Source: Adineta ricciae
Lineage: Eukaryota; Rotifera; Eurotatoria; Adinetida; Adinetidae
Reading direction: 5' to 3'
Length of the DNA: 64,000 nucleotides
NCBI GenBank assembly: GCA_905250025.1
Contig: CAJNOJ010000251.1
Coordinates: 1-64,000, forward strand
Every line of letters starts with the position of its first letter. Position 1 is the first letter of the stretch. Shown piece by piece: positions 53,989 to 64,000 of this stretch. The notes beneath the pieces are model-generated. The model worked only from the letters and a program-made list of their open reading frames with translations. It was not told where the DNA came from and made no database searches. The translations under genes and the position numbers were made by a program.

Positions 53989-55823
53989 ATGAATGAAGAC
54001 TCGATCACAGCTGAGCCAGCGACAATACCAAAACAAAATATCATATGGACAAAACGATTATCGTAAGTCAAGATGTGTTCCGCTTCGAATAAAACTCATC
54101 TTTTCAGTGCTAAACATCGTTTTCTCAAATCAAAATGTCGTCGAAACTCGGATAGTAATATCTTTCGGTAAATTTCTTCATCTCTTCGAAAAATCTCTCT
54201 ATAAACTTCCTCTTTTCTCCAGTGAAGTCTTAAGAAATCGTGCGGATAGTATCATAACAGTCAAATCTCCCAATCATCTCTATCGTTTAGCAGAAACGAA
54301 TCGAAATGATGCAGAAAGTACGATAATTACGATAAACATCAGTGGCGCTCGTTATCAAACATATCTATCAACTGTCGAACGTTTTCCTGACACACTTCTC
54401 GGAAATAAATACAAACGAATGTATTATTGGAATGCTGAGGAAAATGAATATTTCTTCGATCGTCATCGGACATGTTTCGAATCGGTACTTTATTATTATC
54501 AATCGAACGGACGTCTTCGCCGACCAGATTATGTTCCATTGGATACATTTCTTGAGGAGATTTCATTTTTTCAATTGGGAGCACAAGCGATCGCTCAAAC
54601 AAATCGGTTGGAGAACATTGCGATCGTTCGACCAGTTTCTTTACCGAAATGGTTCTGGCGACAATGCATTTGGTTCTATTTAGAATATCCTCAACATTCG
54701 CTTTTTGCACGTATTCTTCACGGTATTTCAATGTGTTTGACTGTCATATCGTGTTTGTCTTTAGCAACAGAAACTCTACCGGAATTCGATGAAAAATGGG
54801 ATAATATTTGTCGAATTCGAGCGAATGTGTCACTTTCATCGTCGTATGTGCCAAGATGTTCAGCACTTTTTATTTCACCGTTTTTCATTATCGAAACAAT
54901 TTGTGTTTCTTATTTTACCATTGAATTTCTTCTGAGATTTATCAGCACACCATCCTATTATCGATTTATTACTTCATTACTCAATTGGACGGATTTAGCT
55001 GCGATTGTACCTTATTACGTCTTTTTATGTGTTCAATTAACTGATCGAAAGATCGATCTGAATGCGAGTACATTTATAATTCTTCGTTTATTGCGACTAT
55101 TTCGATTTTTACGTGTTTTTAAAATCTATTTGATCTTTCATCGACTTAAATCATTACGAGTATTGAGTGCGACTTTGAAAGAATCATTTATGGATTTTAC
55201 GATTATGATCGTCGCATTAACATTAGTTGCATTCCTGTTCGGTGCAGCGACTTATTTCGCGGAAAAGGATACCGATAGGGAATCATTCGATTCAATTTTC
55301 AGTGCAACTTATTGGGCAATATTAACAATAACATCTGTTGGGTAAGTTAACGAGATCATTTTTTGTTGTATTCACATGTTAAAACAAAGAAGAGTAAATA
55401 AATGTTGTTAACACAACACTTATGTATTTCACAGCAACTGATTGAGATTTCGATCAAATGATTAAATTTGTTACTCTGGGAGAGTGAAAGACATAAAGAT
55501 TTACAGGTGAAATGTATTGAAACGAAATTTTGTTGTTTTCTTCAAATAGATATGGCGATATGTATCCAATCACTCCGATCGGTCGTATTCTTTCATGTTT
55601 ATGTGCATTATTTGGTGCTGCGACAATGGGTATGCTTATCTCTGTTCTTGTCGATCGTTATCAACGTGTATACAAACGAAAGAAATTCTTACCACAAGAT
55701 GAAGCATCATTTATTGAAACGATTGAAGATCAAAATCATCAAACTGAAGATATTATTTTGACAAGAGCATCATTAAAACATCCACAGCGTGAAAAACGCA
55801 CTGTCTCATCGACGAATATGTAA
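53989..55823 (+). CDS. Voltage-gated potassium channel, Shaker (Kv1)-like
   Basis: Exons 53989-54062, 54108-54167, 54223-55341, 55550-55823; all introns phase 2; 1527 nt, 508 residues. T1 domain (INISGARYQTYLSTVERFPDTLLG; YYYQSNGRLRRPDYVPLD) as in Shaker, six membrane segments, S4 with regularly spaced Arg/Lys (ILRLLRLFRFLRVFK), pore TSVGYGDMYP whose Gly-Tyr lies across the last intron, and a cytoplasmic tail. I reject the longer open frame starting at 53993, because reading it ignores two good introns and gives a non-family N-terminus; the start ATG is at 53989. Tetrameric plasma-membrane K+ channel for repolarisation. Stop codon directly abuts that of the next gene on the other strand. Confidence 0.92.
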
Positions 55824-56750
55824 TTAGAAAGCAAACAGAGTGGAAAGAAACTTTTCTTGATTATAATCAATTATAATCTTAACATTTGGATCATTACAGA
55901 TCTTTGATCCCCATTCTTTCGTCTCCTCATCCATGTATAATTTCACATCTTTCCATTCGCCAATTGAAAGATCGATTGCACAACACGCAGCTAATGGATC
56001 ATGAAAAGCTTTTTCTTGTTTACGTTGAAAATAAACTGACATGATATGATAAATCTCTTGTAATGATTGACTATGATTTTTAACCCATGCTAATCGTTCA
56101 TGTGTTTCCAACGTGTAAACGACACCGTGACAAACGTTTTTCGAAACGAAATATTTCTCTTTAATTCCGGCATAATCCAAAACGATTTTTGCTGCTCTGT
56201 AATCCGAACCAAGATTAAATGTTGGACATGTTGTTCTTCCTTGAAATTTTCTCAAACGTTTTTCTTTTGGAACGACATTATCACCGGCAAAACCACCTTG
56301 TGCAACTAAACGACCTAATTTCAACTGACCTGTTTTGATCGCTTTTGCCACATTTTTCAACGGTCCACCACATACTAAGATCGTTTGTTCATCACAATAT
56401 TTAAGAAGAACTTCACTTCCATCTAAAGCATCACGAGATTCCTCAATTGTTTCATTTTTGTAAATCCTCAAATGAAATTTCGAAAGAGCTGCTTTAGCAT
56501 TTATATCAAACACTCCGACTGGAATGTCATGACGATTAAAACGCTTTAAAGCATATCGAATGAAACCAATTTGATCAGGTGTACCAGGAACGATTGTTAC
56601 AGCTTTCAAATGTACTAATGGATGACCAAGGAGAAATATCAATGTGACAAAATCATCAGGATCACCCGTTTCCATATCCAAGACCATCTGTAAACGTCCA
56701 TTGACTAAAAATTGTTCCGTATCAGAACGTGGCTCAACGTACATCGCCAT
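55824..56750 (-). CDS. Inosine-uridine-type nucleoside hydrolase family protein
   Basis: Single exon, 308 residues. The N-terminal metal site is DMETGDPDD (family DTDPGxDD) at about residues 25-33, followed by VHLKAVTIVPGTPDQ, LVCGGPLKNVAKAI (family TGPLTNVA), LVAQGGFAGDN, FNLGSDYRAAKIVL (family NFxxDPEAA) and FHDPLAACCAI with the catalytic-site His and Asp. These enzymes cleave N-glycosidic bonds of ribonucleosides with Ca2+. Changes in the first motif (Met-Glu-Thr between the Asps) suggest altered specificity or activity. Animals have few such genes; acquisition from microbes is possible. Confidence 0.85.
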   Translation of the reverse strand: MAMYVEPRSDTEQFLVNGRLQMVLDMETGDPDDFVTLIFLLGHPLVHLKAVTIVPGTPDQIGFIRYALKRFNRHDIPVGVFDINAKAALSKFHLRIYKNETIEESRDALDGSEVLLKYCDEQTILVCGGPLKNVAKAIKTGQLKLGRLVAQGGFAGDNVVPKEKRLRKFQGRTTCPTFNLGSDYRAAKIVLDYAGIKEKYFVSKNVCHGVVYTLETHERLAWVKNHSQSLQEIYHIMSVYFQRKQEKAFHDPLAACCAIDLSIGEWKDVKLYMDEETKEWGSKICNDPNVKIIIDYNQEKFLSTLFAF

Positions 56751-56921
56751 TTGAAAATTTCTTCATGCTTTCGAAATCACTTACTATTAAATAATAGTGA
56801 AGGATGACTCATCTACCTTCAAGTATACACATTACATCACGAAAAGCAACTATTATGCATACTTACGTGTATTTTAATTTTTTTATTCGTCAGTTTAGAT
56901 TGAGGATAAACAAGTGTGTCG

Positions 56922-58304
56922 ATGTAAGAAAAGGTTTTCTCTTATCGTTGTGTGACAATCATATCTAATTCTGTAGGGATCCACGATTTAATAATGAAAC
57001 ATTGGGTTTTTTACAATTTCTCGCGCAAAATAAACCATCCGATGGTGTTCCAACTGTTGAATCTATGCGTCATTTTTTGGACAATATTCATGGCAAAATT
57101 AATGAGAAATTAAACGGAACATTCAAAGGAAATCTCGAAGAAAGATCGATAAAAACCAAATCAACGGGTAAAGAAATTTCTTTTTCTCAAATTTTCTCAC
57201 TCAGGATGTTTAGATATACAAATTAGTATTTATACACCAATCGATGCGAAAAAAGATATATTAGGTATCTTTTTCCATGGAGGAGGTATGTATGTTGAGA
57301 TAAATGAAATTTGTAATCGTTTTCAACGGTTCTATAGGTTGGGTTTTGGGTAATCGACAATCACATCAAGTTGGTGTTAATTCCATGGCTGAGTAAATAG
57401 AAATCTCAACTGATTTTTAGTGATATTTTTTTATTTTAGTGCAACAAAAACAATTTGGATATCAGTTGAATATCGTCTTGGACCAGAATATAAATATCCC
57501 ATTTGGCTCGATGATTGTTGTGATGTAACTCAATACATCATCGAAAATAAAACTTCATTCTGTATGTCATGATCAAGAAAAATTCTTTGAATAGAGGTTA
57601 TTTGTGTCGTTTAGGTGTTGATGCAACAGCAAAGGTTGGTGTAGCTGGAGATAGTGCAGGAGGAATGATCGCTGCATCTATCGCTCGTACAATAAAAAAT
57701 CTCGATTTTCAAGTAAAATATCTTTTCAAGTTCATGAATAATGTGCTGGTTTTGTTCTAATAGATTATTATGTATGGTGTATTAGATATGATTCAGGAAA
57801 CCGAGTCTTACAAAGAATTTAATAAAGAAATGTATTTTCTTACAGTAGATCTCATGAATTGGTAAGAAATGATTTGAAATGAATTGTATTGAGGAACATT
57901 CTCTAGGTTCATATCAAATGCATTTGAATCTTCACAAGATTTAAAAGATCCACGTATATCTGGGTTGTTTAACACATCATTGGAAGATGTTCCACCGTGT
58001 TTATTCATTGTTTCTGAGCTCGACGTTCTTCGCGATGGAAATTTAGGCATAAAAATCATTCTTCTTTGATAACAAAATTGCTCATCGAGAGATTTGATTT
58101 AGAATATCAAAAATTATTGGAAAAAGTCGGTGTTCGAACAAAAAAGTTAGTTGTTCAAGGGGTTCTTCATGGATTTTTCGCTCTACCTGGTACAATTTCT
58201 CGAAGTTCTTGTCATCATATCAATTTTCTTGTCATTTAGGCCTCTATCCAAAGTCTTGTGCCCAAGCCACCGAAGCAATACGTGATTTCCTGAGAACAGT
58301 TTGA
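56922..58304 (+). CDS. Esterase/lipase of the HSL/arylacetamide deacetylase type
   Basis: Proposed exons: AT at 56922-56923, 56977-57167, 57205-57285, 57338-57392, 57440-57561, 57615-57712, 57764-57861, 57907-58046, 58103-58189, 58240-58304; 939 nt, 312 residues. The start codon itself is split, AT ending the first exon and G opening the next (then GATCCACGA...). Family motifs: oxyanion FFHGGG (across an intron), EYRLGPEYKYP, nucleophile GDSAGG, acid in IVSELDVLRDG, His in VLHGFFALPG. All three catalytic residues are present. One intron (58047-58102) starts with GC instead of GT. Hydrolyses ester bonds of small lipids or xenobiotics; no signal peptide or anchor visible. Confidence 0.85.
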
Positions 58305-58397
58305 ATATGTTTTTCAGTTTTACTCATAAAACGATTTCGAAATACAAAAAGGAGAAGAGAGAGAGAAGAATACCTAACATCGACAGGATTCATCAGT

Positions 58398-60482
58398 TCA
58401 GTCATGATCATCTGCAGGAGATTGCTTTTGTTTATTAATAAATTCAATTGGAACTTCTCGTATGAATTGCTGTGGAAATTGTTCTTTGATAAATCGGTGG
58501 AGACGTCCTTTGTTCTTCTGATAAAAGTCCAAAAATGCTCGGTCTTTCTCCTTCGTATTCATTTGAACATAACTTTCACTTAACATTGTCTCGGCAAATG
58601 CCTGTTCGTAAAATTCCAAGGTTTTTTCAATTTCAATTGCTGTTGGTCGTCGTTTTGGATCATCTTCGAGACATTTGGAAATGATTTCATCGTAAAATAT
58701 CGGACTTTGTTTGGTAAGAATAAGTCGCGATGGTGTTCGATTCAATCGAAAGTCGTGCATCGTCTCCGTAAATATTTGATTTAACGTCAAACCATACGTA
58801 TAAATATCTAATTTTTCATTACATTTCGCTCGACCATCCGCAGCATCTCGGAAGAATTCCGGTGGCATAAATTGTAAACAACCTAATTGAGTTTGTCGAC
58901 CTTCTGGATCGAGAACACGTGCAATACCCATATCACCTATTTTCGCAACATAATCATCGGTAACAAGGATATTATCCGGACGAATATCACGATGAATCAT
59001 TCCATGTTGATGAATTCGTCGCATACCTGATGCAACTTGTCGACACATGGCTAATTTACGTCGTAAGGATAATTTATTCGGTTCATTGTCAAGAAGGGTT
59101 TGAAAACTTCCTCGACCCATCAATTCCATGAGAATCATAAATTGTGTTGTCGAACCACGTATTCGATTCGATGGTAATTCACGTGTAGCATAACCGTACG
59201 TACGGAGAATGTACGGACCGGATAATTCTCGATAAGCAGCTAATTCGAGAAGAAAACTTCGTTGAAGCGATTGAGATGTTGATGATGAACCGGAAACTTC
59301 GATGATTTTACAAGCCACTTGACGATTTTTTGGTCGCCATAGAGCTTTGCATACGTAACCTAAACGATTCCTATGAAAATATATTCTTCTCAATAATTTC
59401 ACTTACCAAATCCTCCTCTTCCTAAGACTTCACCAAATTCGATCTCATCCGGATCGATCTTTGGCATAACATTATTCGATGTTAAAATCAACGGATGTGT
59501 TTTCTCATGTGATTTCGTACAAATATGTTTTTGAATTGCACAAGTTTCACATAAATTATAATTCGCACACGTATCACATTTAAACCGTAAACCAGTCAAT
59601 GTCCTTTGAGCACAAACTCCATTACAAGTAATTCCTTTATGAACTTCATTTCGAAGTGTGCTCATTCGTTTTAAATTGCTTAACGTCACTTCACTTTTGA
59701 CATCATTAACATGAATACCGAGAAATTCATTTGGTAATTTAAAATGAATCATTGCGTGACCACTTGAATGTGAACCTGTTTCGCGACGTTTTTCAAAACA
59801 ACGTCCACATAGATCATAATTTACTGATGAAGGACATTCGAGACAATGGTAACGATCAAGATGACGAATCGGTTTCATTTTACAACTTGCACATTCAGTT
59901 TGATGAATATCTTCACCTGTAGAGATTTCATCGGTTTGAGGTTTGTTCATCAATTTACTAAGAATTCTCATTAACATTAAATCATCAACAAGATTTCCAG
60001 GCAATTTTTTAGCCGAGATATCTGAAGTAAATGAAATGAAAGGTAATGAATGAGAAAACTTGAAGAAATTTACCTGGTGAACGTTTATATTTAACCATTT
60101 CACATTGCTCTTTCGTACCTATTCAAACAAATCGATAGTTAATCATCTCTTCGTCTTCCGTGGATCAAATTTCTCAAATACTCATTTTCAATCCAAAGAG
60201 TTTTTACCTGTAGCAAGGACAGTTCCATACCGTTCAATTCCATCGATAACAATTGTATATGTTATATTGACTTCTACATCACGTGATGGTGCTAATTGTA
60301 TCGATTCTTTGGGAATAACTTCGATTTTTCTAGTATCAAACCATTGAACAGTACAGTAAAGTGCATGTTCACGTTGTTCGTCTAAAAACAAATCCGATTA
60401 CGATTCGTGGTCACCTTTGACCGATATTTCTTTTCGTTTTACCTATTTTTTCGATCAATGCTTCACGTATATGTTGAAACAT
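58398..60482 (-). CDS. Protein kinase with two ZZ-type zinc fingers
   Basis: Exons 60443-60482, 60208-60381, 60074-60118, 59407-60021, 58398-59359; 1836 nt, 611 residues. N-terminus (1-90) resembles a small beta domain. Two Cys-rich ZZ-type fingers at about 115-165 (CASCKMKPIRHLDRYHCLEC ... DLCGRCF) and 195-240 (CNGVCAQRTL ... FKCDTCANYNLC). Kinase domain from about 283: GRGGFGYV glycine loop, VACKII lysine, HRDIRPDNIL catalytic loop, GDMG in place of DFG, MPPEFF in place of APE, then a C-terminal helical tail. Most catalytic residues (Lys, HRD Asp, Asn, DMG Asp) are present, so activity is likely. ZZ fingers bind peptide tails or ubiquitin; the combination suggests a signalling adaptor kinase of unknown pathway. 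Confidence 0.85.
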
Positions 60483-60779
60483 GAGTTATAACTGAATATA
60501 GAAGTTGTCAAGAGTATAAAAGTCTCGATGTTAAATACAAATGAATAGAGAAGAACGCAAAGAAAAAACATATAAAGCAAAGAAAGAAAAGAAAATGTGT
60601 TTCTTCGGTGATTTTGTGAGAACATGACGTCAACGAATATGACTATGATTCTTTGGGAGTATTTGACGTATATACTAAAGATAACGTATCTCACTGCCAA
60701 TGAGTCATGATTTCCTTTTAATGAATAAAATTTATTCTGTAGAAAGAAAAAAGATATGATATAGCAATACAAAGATGTT

Positions 60780-61282
60780 TTAATGTTGTTTCCATGGAAA
60801 AAGTTCGCCCTTTTTATCACGATATTGAATTTGTTCCATTGCATTTGTACAAAGAATGTTTCCTGTATCACCATCGAACAAAATTAATTGTGGTATACCT
60901 GAAACTTTGAAAACTTTCATTAATTTGTCACGTTTTCTCTGTTGACGAAAATCAAATCTTAACCAAGGCATTTCTTTGTAATATTCTTCATATTGTCGTT
61001 CATCTTGATCTGAACTGATATAAATAATTTCGAAATTCTTCTCTTTTGCATGTGTTCGATAGAATTCTACTAATTTCGGTGTAAATGCTCGACATGGTGG
61101 ACACCTAAATAAACAAAAAAAATCATCGAAATTCTTGAAAAAACATTTTCAAGATATACCAACCAATGTGCACTAAAATAAAGTCCAACGATTTTGCCTC
61201 GATATTTCGGATCATTGAAATTAACTTCACGATTTATTTTGTTATAAACATTTTTATCGAAGAATTTTGCTAAACTCGTCAT
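60780..61282 (-). CDS. Nucleoredoxin/tryparedoxin-like protein, copy 4 of array
   Basis: Exons 61164-61282 (119 nt) and 60780-61104; 444 nt, 147 residues. Thioredoxin fold with active site WCPPC, followed by the nucleoredoxin signature FTPKLVEFYRTH, EIIYISSDQDE, YKEMPWLRFDF, GIPQLILFDGDTG and a terminal FPWKQH. The intron splits the Trp codon just before CPPC. Cytosolic disulfide reductase of the nucleoredoxin family; no signal peptide. Fourth of four tandem genes with the same structure. Confidence 0.88.
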
Positions 61283-61649
61283 GATTTTGTGAACAAAAAA
61301 TAGTACTCTACTTTGTGTCGCTTTAATATACTTTTTCTCTTCAACCTTGATGACAGGTGAAATAGAACGAGAAAGATATTGCTGGGTCTTGTTTGAATCA
61401 AAGATACGTATTTGTCCTTCTTGATCATGCATATACCATTCGTTTGCTTTTTACGTATTGATCGAGGTGAAACAAACGATTTGATAAAGAATATTCGTGA
61501 TGATTTCGTTTCTTTGCAGAATATACGAGAAAATTTGGAAGAATATCATCAATTTCTTATAGAAATACAAAAAGGACGAAGAGTTTTTTGTTTATATTTG
61601 AAGAATTAAAAAGAAAAAGAAGAAAAAGAAAACGATCGAAAGATGAAAA

Positions 61650-62150
61650 CTATTCTTGTTTCCATGGAAAATATTTTCCTTCAGGATCATCTTCTAAGAC
61701 TTGATCAATTGCATCTGGACAAATAATATTTCCAGTATCACCATCAATTAAAAGTAATGTTGGAATACCCGTCACTTTGAATTTCTTTGCTAATCTCTCT
61801 TTTTTTCTTCGTTCTTGATAATCCAATTTTAACCATGGCATTTTCTTATAATATTCATCAAATGATCGTTCATCATGATCTGAACTAACGAAAATAATTT
61901 CGAAATTTTTTTCTTTACCATATTTTTTATAAAAATCCACTAATGCCGGAGTAAATCCACAACATGGTGCACACCTAATAAAACAAATATTCTCGAAATT
62001 TTAAATTGATTTTCTTCATATAAATACATACCAAAGTGCTGTAAAATAAAGACCAAAAACTTTGCCACGATATTTCTTCTCATGAAAATCAACTAATTCA
62101 TTTAATCGATTATAAACATGTCCTTCAAGGTATCTCGCGACACCGGCCAT
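61650..62150 (-). CDS. Nucleoredoxin-like protein, copy 3 of array
   Basis: Exons 62032-62150 (119 nt) and 61650-61974; 444 nt, 147 residues. Active site WCAPC, then FTPALVDFYKKY, EIIFVSSDHDERSFDEYY, MPWLKLDYQ, GIPTLLLIDGDTG, FPWKQE. Same intron position as its neighbours. The CAPC variant differs from the CPPC of copies 1 and 4, which should shift redox potential. Confidence 0.88.
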
Positions 62151-62464
62151 GATCTTGTTGATGTAAAAATGAAATATGATAATGATTTTCCTCTTTCGTT
62201 ATGTCCTCGGTCTTTTTTTCTCGTCTCCTGCCTTGATCAGAGATGAAAAAGAAACGAACGAAAGAATCATGATTTACTCGAAGATATGCGATTTGTCCTT
62301 CTTCATTCGTCTTCTCCCCTTTCATTCAGGTGAATGATATTATTGAGAATAATTATATTTTATTTATCACTTTCTCTGACAAAGTAAAAATGTTTTCTTT
62401 CTATTCGATTGATTTCTAAACTTTTTGTTTTTTCTTACAAAAAAAAAATGATTTTTTTTTTCAA

Positions 62465-62963
62465 TTATTCATCTGAATGCCATGGAAAATCTTTTCCTTT
62501 TGGATCTTCTTCACTAATTTTCTCTGTTGCATCCGTACAGATCACTTCTCCTGAATCTCCATCGATTAAAATCAACGTTGGAATTCCATCGACTTCCAAA
62601 TTTTCTTCTAATTTTTCCCTTTTATTCTTTTGTTTGAAATCAAACGTCAACCAAGGCATTTCTTTATAATATTCTTTAAACGATTCTTCATCTTCATCCG
62701 AACTGATAAAAATGATCTCAAACTTCTTCTTCTCTGCATATGTATTATAAAATTTCACTAATTTCGGTGTAAATTCCCCACACGGACCACACCTAAAACG
62801 AAACATCGAATCACAATGACCTTTTTTTCAAAAACGAAACATACCAATGAGCACTGAAATACAATCCAAAAACCATTCCTTCATATTCTTCATCATTCAA
62901 ATCTACTTTTTTATTTGTTTTATTATAAACATGTCCATTTAGAAGCTTATGTATTGCCGCCAT
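62465..62963 (-). CDS. Nucleoredoxin-like protein, copy 2 of array
   Basis: Exons 62845-62963 (119 nt) and 62465-62792; 447 nt, 148 residues. Active site WCGPC, as in classical thioredoxins; then FTPKLVKFYNTY, EIIFISSDEDEESFKEYY, MPWLTFDF, GIPTLILIDGDSG, FPWHSDE. Same intron position. Confidence 0.88.
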
Positions 62964-63159
62964 AATGTTCCTTGTACCTATTCAAAGTATATTTTCAATG
63001 AATGATATTGTTTGATGATTATATATCAAATAGATCCGCCTTTTCATAATAAAAAACAAATCAATATTTTTCTTGTTTGTTAAGGTTTGTTTTCTTTCTA
63101 TTGTTTACCCTTGACGTCAGACGTAATTGCCAAATTTATTTTGAAAAAAAAAGAAAATA

Positions 63160-63727
63160 TTAGGTTACAGAACATTTTTTATCCTCATCTTCTTTGTCTT
63201 TATCTTTATCTTTATTTTCGTCTTCATCTTTGTCTTTGGCTTTTTCTTTCCATGGAAAGTTTTTTCCTTCTTTATCACGACTTTGAATTTGTTCTCGTGC
63301 ATCCGTGCAAATCACATCTCCGGTATCTCCATCGACTAAAATCAATTTCGGAATACCGCTAATCTCGAATTTATTTTCAATTTCATCTTTTTTGTCTTGT
63401 TCATTGAAATCCAATGTTAACCATGGCATTTCTTTGTAATATTCATCAAACGATTCCTGATCGTTGTCCGAACTTAAAAATATAATTTCGAATTTTTTCT
63501 CTTCAGCATATTTTTTATAAAAGTCGATCAATTTCGGTGTGAATAGACGACATGGTGGACACCTAAACAATGAAAAATGAATGAGTTTAGAGATGAAGAA
63601 AGACATACCAATGAGCGCTGAAATAAAATCCCAAAACTTTGCCTTTATATTTCTCATTATTGAGATCAATTTCTTCTTTTTCTTTGTTTAGAATATGTCC
63701 GTCGAATAGTTTTGCAACACCAGCCAT
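63160..63727 (-). CDS. Nucleoredoxin-like protein with charged tail, copy 1 of array
   Basis: Exons 63609-63727 (119 nt) and 63160-63562; 522 nt, 173 residues. Active site WCPPC, then FTPKLIDFYKKY, EIIFLSSDNDQESFDEYY, MPWLTLDF, GIPKLILVDGDTG, NFPWKEK. Unlike the other three it continues for about 25 residues of repeated Lys-Asp (KDKDEDENKDKDKDKEDEDK) before CSVT. The tail is probably disordered and could mediate binding or localisation; the final CSVT resembles a CaaX-like end, which is speculative. Confidence 0.88.
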
Positions 63728-64000
63728 GAAAATTTTATTTTGATATATTTATCGTAATGAAAGGATAAACGATGTTTTTTCTTCTCTACTTGTTCGTGAT
63801 TTTGATCACAAAAATATTTATCATTCATACTCGATTGCTTTTTCTCTCGTCAATCGAATCATTATAAATATCTTATTGATAAGAAGAATATAATGAATCA
63901 TCTATACGTTTTAACTCGCCTTGAGCATTCATAGAAAATGTTTTTGTACACTCAAAGCAGAACATTAATAAGAAATTCTCTTTGTGCTATGAAAGATATT
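63728..64000. other. Upstream flank of the nucleoredoxin array
   Basis: AT-rich, presumed promoter of copy 1; no gene seen to the window end. Confidence 0.4.

Noticed and set aside
53993-54222. Long open frame starting at 53993 as the N-terminus of the potassium channel
   Set aside because: Two good GT-AG introns in phase, with start at 53989, give a coherent N-terminus; the open frame simply reads through them.
61412-61609. Coiled-coil-like 65-codon plus-strand frame between two nucleoredoxin genes
   Set aside because: Starts outside any clear gene context, lies in the promoter of the minus-strand copy 4 and has no counterpart between the other copies.
1-64000. tRNA, rRNA, CRISPR arrays, telomeric repeats, complete transposons or virus-like elements
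   Set aside because: None recognised by eye; no tRNA-like T-loop box in context, no regular spacer-repeat array, no terminal repeats with a transposase, integrase or reverse transcriptase frame.

Overview
The window is AT-rich animal DNA with intron-bearing, densely packed genes. Its content points to a bdelloid rotifer (Adineta/Rotaria type). The signs are short GT-AG introns, many rhodopsin-like receptors of the kind expanded in rotifers, kelch and NHL propeller proteins, proteins of the rotifer ART-TPR (ADP-ribosyltransferase plus tetratricopeptide) family, several genes of bacterial or fungal flavour, gene pairs that look homogenised by gene conversion, and splice-acceptor sites abutting start codons as expected for spliced-leader trans-splicing. 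The organism call is an inference from content.

Layout. 1-5.1 kb: 3' end of a polycystin-2-like channel, a receptor relic, a small membrane protein, and two same-length receptors facing away from each other. 6-12.2 kb: a secreted kelch protein, a 9-exon NAD-isocitrate dehydrogenase subunit, a frame-shifted palmitoyl-protein thioesterase, a decayed FAD monooxygenase. 12.2-24.8 kb: gene-poor and decayed, with a receptor pseudogene, laminin-G (LamG) and FG-GAP fragments, an ART-TPR relic, one intact receptor and two single-N assembly joins. 24.8-29 kb: two tandem B-box/NHL proteins. 29.5-34 kb: BAHD-like acyltransferase relic, histidine acid phosphatase, two ESCRT-III Snf7 genes tail to tail. 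34-42.2 kb: a chitinase-like/vWA fusion, an F-box protein, and a class II aldolase whose middle is replaced by a second 2.9-kb copy of the previous two genes, bounded by Ns. 43-51.4 kb: receptor, a four-gene trans-spliced operon (ART-like protein plus three small paralogues), a very divergent tubulin, an AhpD-like protein. 51.8-60.5 kb: ART relic, CapA-like protein, Shaker-type K+ channel, nucleoside hydrolase, esterase, ZZ-finger protein kinase. 60.8-63.7 kb: four tandem nucleoredoxin-like genes.

Most genes are independent housekeeping, signalling or transport units. The clearest functional cluster is the operon at 45.0-49.3 kb. Its three small proteins look like stand-alone versions of the N-terminal domain of the first gene's product, which itself carries a diverged ADP-ribosyltransferase-like region. 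This is the best candidate here for an undescribed system. Exon coordinates were derived by hand from splice signals, phase and family knowledge; where the sum is a whole number of codons this is stated.
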